From: Methanolobus sp. UBA474
Lineage (GTDB): Archaea; Halobacteriota; Methanosarcinia; Methanosarcinales; Methanosarcinaceae
DNA: 6,199 nt
Assembly: GCA_002501695.1 (NCBI GenBank)
Contig: DANZ01000145.1
Span: forward strand, 1 to 6,199
Reading direction: 5' to 3'
The position numbers and the translations under genes are program-made. Each line of letters begins with the position of its first letter. Within the stretch, counting starts at the first letter, position 1. Positions 1 through 5,119 of this stretch are shown piece by piece. A model generated the notes under the pieces. The model ran no database searches. It had not been told where the DNA came from and saw only the letters and a list, made by a program, of their open reading frames with translations.

Positions 1-4
1 GGAA

Positions 5-35
5 GAGTAAGATAATAACTTACTCCCTATTTTTT
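5..35 (+). terminator. Probable terminator of an upstream gene
   Basis: A perfect 7-bp inverted repeat, GAGTAAG (5-11) and CTTACTC (19-25), encloses a 7-nt AT-rich loop and is followed by a six-T run at 30-35 and more pyrimidine-rich sequence. Hairpin plus T-run fits transcript ending on the + strand, which implies a + strand gene ending just left of the window. Archaeal termination depends mainly on the T-run, so the hairpin may only help or stabilise the 3' end. Confidence 0.5.
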
Positions 36-86
36 CCATTCTCTTTTCTTCAACGCTGCTTGAATTATTTTACTGCTCACTCAAAC

Positions 87-94
87 CTTATATT
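87..94 (+). promoter_or_regulatory. TATA-box-like element of the M42 peptidase gene
   Basis: CTTATATT resembles the archaeal TATA box and lies about 45 nt before the chosen start codon. With the usual 22-27 nt distance, transcription would begin near 113-118. That leaves a short leader of roughly 20 nt that still contains the ribosome binding site at 125-129. The terminator at 5-35 lies upstream, so an own promoter is expected. The match is by eye only. Confidence 0.4.
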
Positions 95-124
95 CCTGTA
101 ACCCCATTCTTCTCTGAAAAAACC

Positions 125-129
125 AGAGG
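125..129 (+). promoter_or_regulatory. Ribosome binding site that decides the M42 start
   Basis: AGAGG lies directly against the ATG at 130, which is too close for that codon to be used. It stands 6 nt before the ATG at 136 and 9 nt before the ATG at 139. The ilvB site (AGAGG then 6 nt) and the site at the right edge (GGAGG then 6 nt) have the same 6-nt spacing, which favours 136. Confidence 0.6.
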
Positions 130-135
130 ATGATT

Positions 136-1185
136 ATGATGGAAGAACTGATCACTAAATTATCAAATGCTCATGGCATATCCGGCAGCGAAGGGAATAT
201 CAGGGCGATCCTTGAGAAGGAGCTCAGGCCATATGTGGATGAAATGAGAGTGGACAAGATGGGCAATCTCATCGCGGTCAAAAAAGGCGATGGTCCATCC
301 ATCATGCTCGCTGCTCACATGGACGAGATAGGGCTTATGGTCAAGTATATCGATGATAAGGGATTCCTCAGATTTGTAAAGATAGGAGGATGGTTCGACC
401 CGACCCTGCACAGCCAGAGGGTCATAGTCCATACCGAGAAGGGCCCCATACCAGGAGTGATCGGATCAAAGCCCCCTCATGTGATGAAGGATGAGGACAG
501 GAAGAAACCGGTAAATGCGGACGACATGTTCATCGATGTGGGTGCGAACGATAAGGAAGATGCACTCAGCATGGGCATTATTATAGGCACACCCGTCTCC
601 ATGGACCGTGAGGTAAAGAAGCTTGCGAACGGGAAGATAACCGGGAAGGCATTTGATAACAGAGCAGGCTGTGCCATTATTATCGATGCAATGCGCCAGA
701 TATCCGAAATGGGCATTAAGGCCACGGTATATGCTGTTGGCACAGTGCAGGAAGAAGTAGGACTGAAAGGGGCACGCACATCGGCATTCGGACTCAACCC
801 AGACCTTGCCATAGCAATAGACACGACCATCCCCGGAGACCACCCCGGGATCGATAAGAAGGATTCAGTTCTGGACATCGGCAAAGGCGGAGCTATCACC
901 ATAGCCGATGCAGCAGGAAGGGGCATAATCTCCGCCCCGCGGGTAGTCAAATGGCTTACCGAGACAGCAAAGAAGAATGATATCCCGTTCCAGACAGATG
1001 TAGGGGACGGCGGCACTACCGATGCTACAGCCATACACCTCACAAGGGAAGGCATACCGTCTACCGTGGTCAGCGTAGCAACAAGGTACATCCACTCACC
1101 TGTAGAGGTTCTTGATGTTGCTGACCTGAAGCATTGCTCCAACCTTATAGCAAAAGCAGTGCTCAGTGTGAACGACTATTTCTGA
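136..1185 (+). CDS. M42 family metallo-aminopeptidase (endoglucanase/deblocking aminopeptidase-like)
   Basis: This is a cytoplasmic M42 aminopeptidase of the FrvX/TET type, which releases N-terminal residues from peptides with a two-metal centre. Counting from the ATG at 136 (349 aa), the expected ligands are all visible: H61 and D63 in AAHMDEIG, D174 in FDNRAG, E206/E207 in QEEVG (general base and ligand), D229 in AIDTT and H320 in RYIHSP. The length is typical for the family, and there is no signal peptide or membrane segment. ATGs at 130, 136 and 139 are in frame; 136 is chosen from ribosome-binding-site spacing. Family members form dodecameric shells that degrade peptides downstream of the proteasome, which is established for characterised members and inferred here. 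Older annotations call such proteins endoglucanases, which the ligand set does not support. The gene has its own promoter-like box and terminator, so it is probably transcribed separately from the ilv genes. Confidence 0.95.
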   Translation: MMEELITKLSNAHGISGSEGNIRAILEKELRPYVDEMRVDKMGNLIAVKKGDGPSIMLAAHMDEIGLMVKYIDDKGFLRFVKIGGWFDPTLHSQRVIVHTEKGPIPGVIGSKPPHVMKDEDRKKPVNADDMFIDVGANDKEDALSMGIIIGTPVSMDREVKKLANGKITGKAFDNRAGCAIIIDAMRQISEMGIKATVYAVGTVQEEVGLKGARTSAFGLNPDLAIAIDTTIPGDHPGIDKKDSVLDIGKGGAITIADAAGRGIISAPRVVKWLTETAKKNDIPFQTDVGDGGTTDATAIHLTREGIPSTVVSVATRYIHSPVEVLDVADLKHCSNLIAKAVLSVNDYF

Positions 1186-1195
1186 GATCATGAAT

Positions 1196-1223
1196 TGAGG
1201 GGATGTTCCCCTTACCCTTTTTT
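1196..1223 (+). terminator. Terminator after the M42 peptidase gene
   Basis: AGGGGA (1198-1203) and TCCCCT (1207-1212) form a perfect 6-bp GC-rich stem with a 3-nt loop. A G-U and a T-A pair can extend it outward. CCC and a six-T run (1218-1223) follow. It starts 10 nt after the TGA stop, so it should separate the peptidase transcript from the branched-chain amino acid genes. Confidence 0.65.
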
Positions 1224-1232
1224 GTGAAGAAT

Positions 1233-1253
1233 CATGACAAAATAATCGTCATG
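1233..1253. promoter_or_regulatory. Inverted repeat just upstream of the cimA TATA box (possible operator)
   Basis: CATGAC (1233-1238) and GTCATG (1248-1253) are perfect inverted copies separated by 9 AT-rich nt. The right arm touches the TATA-like element at 1254. A dyad of this size next to a TATA box is a common arrangement for archaeal regulators of the Lrp/AsnC or helix-turn-helix type. No regulator can be named from the site, and it is not followed by a T-run, so it is not terminator-like. Confidence 0.35.
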
Positions 1254-1262
1254 CATATATAG
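1254..1262 (+). promoter_or_regulatory. TATA box of the cimA-ilvBN(C) unit
   Basis: CATATATAG is a good archaeal TATA-box match. Transcription would be expected to start near 1280-1286, giving a leader of about 35-40 nt before the synthase reading frame. The box lies downstream of the peptidase terminator and upstream of the first biosynthetic gene, as expected for an operon promoter. The leader contains a small hairpin, CTGTT (1285-1289) with AACAG (1295-1299). Confidence 0.5.
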
Positions 1263-1319
1263 CACTTGAGTATATCCCTCTACGCTGTTATTTGAACAGA
1301 CAATAAATTGTGAGGGATT

Positions 1320-2795
1320 ATATTATTTAAAAATGTCCGGTTTTTAGACACGACTCTCAGAGACGGCGAACAGACACCAGGTGTAGCACTCACCAGCGAG
1401 GATAAGGTAGCGATTGCCAGGAAGCTGGATGAACTGGGTGTGCATGTGATCGAAGCAGGCTCTGCCATCACATCCGAAGGTGAGCGCGAGTCCATAAGAG
1501 CAGTAGCAGCTGAAGGATTGAATGCCGAGATCTGCAGTTACTGCAGGATAATGAAGCAGGACGTGGATTTTGCTCTGGCATGTGATGTTGATTCCATTCA
1601 TCTCGTAGCGCCTGTATCCGACCTGCATATCCAGGTAAAGTTACGTAAGGACAGAGAGACTGTGAGGCAGATGGCCATTGACACCACCGAGTATGCCAAA
1701 GAGCACGGCCTGATCGTAGAGCTCAGCGGTGAGGATGCCTCAAGAGCAGATATGGAATTCCTGAAGTCCCTTTACATGGACGGCATACAGGCAGGTGCGG
1801 ACAGGTTATGCTTCTGTGATACCGTGGGACTGCTTGTTCCGGAGAGAACAGATGCCATATTCAGGGATATAACGTCGGCCATCAGTGCACCGGTGAGCAT
1901 TCACTGTCACGACGACTTCGGGCTCGGTACCGCAAATACCATTGCAGCCCTTCGGGCAGGTGCCAAACAGGCACACGTGACGATCAACGGCATTGGTGAA
2001 AGGTCTGGCAATACGTCACTGGAAGAAGTGGTAATGACCATTGAGTGGTTATACAAGTGTAAGACCGGCATTAATACAAAAGAGATCTTCAAAGCCTCAA
2101 GGCTCGTGAGCAGACTGACAGGCATACCTGTTGCCCCGAACAAGTCCCTTGTCGGGGGGAACGCGTTCACCCATGAGGCGGGCATTCACGTACACGGCCT
2201 GCTGGCAGACACATCCACCTATGAGCCCATCAAACCCGAGGTGATAGGCAGGGAGCGCAAGATAGTCCTTGGCAAGCACGCGGGCAAAAGCTCGGTCACC
2301 CTCGCTGTAAAAGAGATGGGACTGACTGTTGATGATGCCCAGCTCCAGGAAGTGCTCAACAGGGTCAAGGAGCTCGGGGACCACGGAAAGAGAGTAACTG
2401 ATGCAGACCTGCAGACCATTACGGAGACCGTGCTCAACATCCAGAGAGAGGCAAAGGTCGTCCTGGAAGAATACACTGTCGTTTCAGGCAACAGGGTCAT
2501 CCCGACAGCTTCCGTAAGAATGAGGGTGGACGGAAAAGAGGTAATAGAAGCAAGTACCGGCGACGGACCTGTGGATGCAACTCTTGCCAGCATTAAGAAG
2601 GGCATCAAGAGCCTTGGCGATGTACAGCTGGAGGAGTATCATGTGGATGCTATCACCGGCGGTACTGATGCGCTTGTAGAAGTACTTGTAAAGCTTTCCA
2701 AGGACGGAAAGATGGTCACATCCCGGGGTGCACGCACTGATATTGTTATGGCATCCGTGGAAGCCGTCCTGAACGGCATAAACCGCCTTATCTGA
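1320..2795 (+). CDS. cimA: (R)-citramalate synthase / 2-isopropylmalate synthase, archaeal type, non-standard start
   Basis: The enzyme condenses acetyl-CoA with a 2-oxo acid. For CimA this is pyruvate, giving citramalate for threonine-independent isoleucine synthesis; for LeuA it is 2-oxoisovalerate, for leucine. Counting from ATA 1320 (491 aa), the order is the DTTLRDGEQTPG substrate/metal motif at 10-21 (catalytic R14, metal D15), a TIM barrel, the metal-binding HCH at 195-197, HEAGIHVHG at 285-293, and a LeuA-type allosteric dimer domain at about 380-491, probably for end-product feedback. From memory, Methanocaldococcus jannaschii CimA has the same length and starts MMVRIFDTTLRDGEQ. Here VRFLDTTLRDGEQ is in frame, but the first in-frame ATG/GTG/TTG is GTG at 1440, which would delete the catalytic motif. 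The frame opens after TGA 1311-1313. ATA 1320 is a provisional start; ATT 1317 and TTA 1323 are also possible, with GAGGG at 1312-1316 as the ribosome binding site. Position before ilvBN favours CimA, but LeuA is not excluded. Confidence 0.88.
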   Translation: MLFKNVRFLDTTLRDGEQTPGVALTSEDKVAIARKLDELGVHVIEAGSAITSEGERESIRAVAAEGLNAEICSYCRIMKQDVDFALACDVDSIHLVAPVSDLHIQVKLRKDRETVRQMAIDTTEYAKEHGLIVELSGEDASRADMEFLKSLYMDGIQAGADRLCFCDTVGLLVPERTDAIFRDITSAISAPVSIHCHDDFGLGTANTIAALRAGAKQAHVTINGIGERSGNTSLEEVVMTIEWLYKCKTGINTKEIFKASRLVSRLTGIPVAPNKSLVGGNAFTHEAGIHVHGLLADTSTYEPIKPEVIGRERKIVLGKHAGKSSVTLAVKEMGLTVDDAQLQEVLNRVKELGDHGKRVTDADLQTITETVLNIQREAKVVLEEYTVVSGNRVIPTASVRMRVDGKEVIEASTGDGPVDATLASIKKGIKSLGDVQLEEYHVDAITGGTDALVEVLVKLSKDGKMVTSRGARTDIVMASVEAVLNGINRLI

Positions 2796-2817
2796 AGATC
2801 AAGAATACCACATACTC

Positions 2818-2829
2818 ATATAATTATAT
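2818..2829. promoter_or_regulatory. AT palindrome / TATA-like element before ilvB
   Basis: ATATAATTATAT is a perfect 12-nt palindrome in the 62-nt gap between the synthase gene and ilvB, and it resembles a TATA box. Used as one, it would start transcription near 2845-2852, at or just before the ilvB ribosome binding site. No terminator is visible in the gap, so this would be an internal promoter adding to read-through. AT-rich gaps often hold such strings by chance. Confidence 0.3.
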
Positions 2830-2846
2830 CGAAAAATATCATGACC

Positions 2847-2852
2847 AGAGGT
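2847..2852 (+). promoter_or_regulatory. Ribosome binding site of ilvB
   Basis: AGAGGT ends 5 nt before the ATG at 2858. It supports that start over the second in-frame ATG at 2879 (residue 8), which has no comparable site in front of it. Confidence 0.6.
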
Positions 2853-2857
2853 TTCAT

Positions 2858-4552
2858 ATGACCGGATCTACCGAAAGAATGACAGGCGCCAGAGCTCTCC
2901 TTGAATGCCTGTACAGGGAAGGAGTGGATACCATCTTCGGGTACCCAGGAGGGGTTCTGCTTCCTATTTACGACGAACTGTACAATTCCGATATCCGCCA
3001 CATACTGGTAAGGCACGAGCAGGCCGCTGCGCACGCAGCAGAAGGTTATGCAAGAGCTACCGGCAAAACAGGAGTATGCCTTGCAACCTCAGGGCCCGGG
3101 GCAACCAACCTGGTTACAGGCATAGCGAACGCATATATGGATTCCATACCAATGGTAGCGCTTACCGGACAGGTGCCCAGCTCACTGATAGGCAACGATG
3201 CTTTCCAGGAAGCGAATATCACAGGCATAACCATGCCCATCACCAAACACAACTATCTTGTGCAGGATGTAAAAGAACTGCCCAGGATCATCAAAGAGGC
3301 GTTCCACATAGCATCCACCGGAAGACAGGGACCCGTGCTTGTAGATCTGCCCAAGGATATCACAACGGATATGATAGACTTCAGTTACCCGGATAAGGTG
3401 GAACTGAGAGGATACAGCCCCACCTACCAGGGCAACCTTCAGCAGATAAAGAAAGCCGCTGCAGAGATAGAGAAGTCAAGTAATCCGGTCATATATGCAG
3501 GCGGCGGAGTTATCAGTGCAGGTGCTTCTGCCGAACTGATGAAGCTTGCCGAAAAGATCCAGGCACCTGTGACCACAACCCTTACAGGCATGGGAGGTTT
3601 CCCCGGGAACCATCCGCTTTTCATGGGAATGCCGGGAATGCACGGCACGAAGTATGCAAATTATGCCATCCAGGAATCAGACCTGCTCATTGCTGTGGGT
3701 GTAAGGTTCGATGACAGGGTCACGGGCAAAATAAAATCTTTTGCCGCCAGCGCAAAGATAATCCACATAGATATCGACCCCGCAGAGATATCAAAGAATG
3801 TGAAGGTCGACATACCCATCGTGGGGGATGCAAAATGGATCCTTTCCCACCTGCTCAAGTACGCAGGAAAAGCCCGGTCAGAGGACTGGCTCAAAAAGAT
3901 AGATGGCTGGAAGGAGCAGTATCCTCTTCACTATATACAGCCTGTCGGCGATGAGATCAAGCCGCAGTACATAGTAGAGCAGATAAATGAAGTATGCCCT
4001 GATGCCATTATAGTAACGGAGGTCGGACAGCACCAGATGTGGGCTGCCCAGTATTTCAGGTATACCGAACCCAGGACCTTCATATCGTCAGGCGGGCTCG
4101 GGACCATGGGATACGGGTTCCCTGCAGCAATAGGTGCAAAGGTAGCCAGACCTGACAAGGTGGTCATTGATGTTTCAGGCGACGGCTCCTTCCAGATGAA
4201 CTCCCAGGAGATGGCGACCATCGTACAGAACAATATCCCGGTAATAATAGCCATTTTCAACAATGGATACCTGGGCATGGTCAGGCAGTGGCAGGAGATA
4301 TTCTACGAAAAGAGGTATTCATCCACCTGTATAAGAGACAGTGTCGACTTTGTCAAGCTTGCCGAAGCATATGGAGCCCTGGGAATAAGGGCAACAAAGC
4401 GTGACGAGGTTCGCCCTGCCATTGAAAGAGCCATTGCATCAGGCAGACCTACGCTGATAGACTTCATCGTCGAGTGCGAGGAGAATGTTTCACCCATGGT
4501 GCCGGCAGGTGCTGCTATCAATGAGATACTTGACCTGGAGAGGAAAGAATGA
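2858..4552 (+). CDS. ilvB: Acetolactate synthase, large (catalytic) subunit
   Basis: This ThDP-dependent acetohydroxyacid synthase decarboxylates pyruvate and joins the two-carbon unit to pyruvate (valine/leucine branch) or 2-oxobutyrate (isoleucine branch). Of its 564 aa, the N-terminal ThDP pyrimidine domain (about 8-175) contains the catalytic glutamate E54 in RHEQAAAHAAEGYAR and the loop SGPGATNLVTG at 78-88. The central domain (about 195-330) has the GVRFDDRVTG and IDIDPAEI segments typical of the FAD-binding, biosynthetic form. The C-terminal domain carries the ThDP/Mg motif from GDG 441-443 to NN 468-469. W478 in the MVRQWQE segment matches the tryptophan at the substrate channel mouth in anabolic enzymes. 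This distinguishes it from the FAD-free catabolic AlsS. Length is normal and no key residue is missing. Its stop overlaps the ilvN start by 4 nt, so the two subunits are probably translationally coupled. Confidence 0.97.
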   Translation: MTGSTERMTGARALLECLYREGVDTIFGYPGGVLLPIYDELYNSDIRHILVRHEQAAAHAAEGYARATGKTGVCLATSGPGATNLVTGIANAYMDSIPMVALTGQVPSSLIGNDAFQEANITGITMPITKHNYLVQDVKELPRIIKEAFHIASTGRQGPVLVDLPKDITTDMIDFSYPDKVELRGYSPTYQGNLQQIKKAAAEIEKSSNPVIYAGGGVISAGASAELMKLAEKIQAPVTTTLTGMGGFPGNHPLFMGMPGMHGTKYANYAIQESDLLIAVGVRFDDRVTGKIKSFAASAKIIHIDIDPAEISKNVKVDIPIVGDAKWILSHLLKYAGKARSEDWLKKIDGWKEQYPLHYIQPVGDEIKPQYIVEQINEVCPDAIIVTEVGQHQMWAAQYFRYTEPRTFISSGGLGTMGYGFPAAIGAKVARPDKVVIDVSGDGSFQMNSQEMATIVQNNIPVIIAIFNNGYLGMVRQWQEIFYEKRYSSTCIRDSVDFVKLAEAYGALGIRATKRDEVRPAIERAIASGRPTLIDFIVECEENVSPMVPAGAAINEILDLERKE

Positions 4553-5040
4553 GGCATACACTTTCAGTCCTGGTTGAGAACAGGCACGGCGTACTCGCGA
4601 GGGTCGCAGGCATGTTCGCAAGAAGAGGATATAACATTGATAGCCTGACCGTCGGGGTCACGGAAGACCCCACTATTTCCCGCATGACCATTGTGGTCCG
4701 GGGAGATGACGAGGTTCTCGAGCAGGTCACAAAGCAGCTTAACAAGCTTATCGATGTTATCAGGGTCAGCGACCTTAAAGCAGAAGACACTGTTGAGAGA
4801 GAGATGGCGCTGTTCAAGGTAAGCTCGGATGTCAGCAACAGGTCAGAGATCATGCAGATAGTGGACATATTCCGCGCAAGGATAATCGACGTCGCTCCAA
4901 AGTCAATGATAGTCGAGGTGACAGGCGACGAGACAAAGATAGAGGCCCTCGAGCAGCTCCTGCGCCCCTTCGGGATCAAGGAAATGGTCAGGACCGGCAA
5001 GGTCGCCCTGAGGAGAGGGGCGAAAGGTGTTTCAAGCTGA
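4549..5040 (+). CDS. ilvN: Acetolactate synthase, small (regulatory) subunit
   Basis: This regulatory partner of IlvB raises catalytic activity and gives feedback inhibition, usually by valine. The 163 aa comprise an N-terminal ACT domain (about 3-75) and a C-terminal ALS small-subunit domain (about 82-158). ENRHGVLARVAGMFARRGYN at 10-29 is the conserved ACT segment that binds the inhibitor at the dimer interface; the C-terminal domain ends with the typical VRTGKVALRRG. The length is that of the long archaeal and bacterial IlvN/IlvH form, not the short ACT-only E. coli IlvN, so both domains needed for activation are present. The ATG lies in the ATGA overlap with the ilvB stop, and GAGAGG at 4538-4543 inside the ilvB end serves as ribosome binding site. 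Which amino acid inhibits it cannot be read from the sequence. The symbol ilvH would be equally acceptable. Confidence 0.96.
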   Translation: MRHTLSVLVENRHGVLARVAGMFARRGYNIDSLTVGVTEDPTISRMTIVVRGDDEVLEQVTKQLNKLIDVIRVSDLKAEDTVEREMALFKVSSDVSNRSEIMQIVDIFRARIIDVAPKSMIVEVTGDETKIEALEQLLRPFGIKEMVRTGKVALRRGAKGVSS

Positions 5041-5042
5041 AA

Positions 5043-5053
5043 GTACAGTGTAC
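5043..5053. promoter_or_regulatory. Palindrome GTACA-G-TGTAC between ilvN and ilvC (possible operator)
   Basis: GTACAGTGTAC has two perfect 5-nt inverted arms around one base and begins 3 nt after the ilvN stop. The single-base spacer excludes a hairpin, so a protein-binding dyad is the more plausible reading. An AAAATTTT palindrome (5057-5064) follows. No known regulator can be assigned. Confidence 0.25.
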
Positions 5054-5088
5054 AACAAAATTTTAATTTACCGGATAGGATTTATTCA

Positions 5089-5096
5089 TATAAATA
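5089..5096 (+). promoter_or_regulatory. TATA-like element before ilvC
   Basis: TATAAATA lies in the 79-nt gap before ilvC. At standard spacing it would start transcription only a few bases before the ATG at 5120, missing the ribosome binding site. The AT-rich stretch near 5061-5070 (TTTTAATTTA) would give a better leader length, with a start near 5090. A separate ilvC promoter is plausible because this gap is the largest in the cluster, but read-through from ilvN is equally possible. Confidence 0.3.
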
Positions 5097-5104
5097 TTCA
5101 CATA

Positions 5105-5111
5105 AAGAGGT
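5105..5111 (+). promoter_or_regulatory. Ribosome binding site of ilvC
   Basis: AAGAGGT precedes the ATG at 5120 by 8 nt. This supports the ATG at 5120 over the in-frame ATG at 5129 (residue 4). Confidence 0.55.
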
Positions 5112-5119
5112 ACTAGATA

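Noticed and set aside
130..138. M42 peptidase starting at ATG 130
   Set aside because: The AGAGG ribosome binding site lies immediately against this codon with no spacing; ATG 136 has the same 6-nt spacing as other genes in the window.
477..1142. Long antisense open frame (221 codons) across the M42 gene
   Set aside because: It is antisense to a well-supported enzyme gene, rich in Ser/Thr/Pro as usual for such shadows, and has no ribosome binding site or domain that I recognise.
136..1185. M42 protein as a cellulase/endoglucanase
   Set aside because: The residues seen are the metal ligands and catalytic glutamate of M42 aminopeptidases; the endoglucanase name comes from older database labels.
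1440..2795. Synthase starting at GTG 1440 (451 aa)
   Set aside because: It would remove the DTTLRDGEQ catalytic motif, which is encoded in the same frame just upstream; the GTG codes for a valine in a conserved stretch (LDELGVHVIEAG) rather than a start.
2841..2861. Six-codon frame (MTRGFI) overlapping the ilvB start by ATGA
   Set aside because: It has no ribosome binding site of its own and contains the ilvB ribosome binding site; most likely chance.
2905..3396. 163-codon open frame inside ilvB on the + strand
   Set aside because: It lies wholly within ilvB in another frame, has no recognisable domain, and its composition is what a shifted reading of ilvB gives.
4518..5000. Antisense open frame (160 codons) across ilvN
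   Set aside because: It mirrors the ilvN coding frame, has low-complexity Ser/Thr/Leu composition and no supporting start signal.
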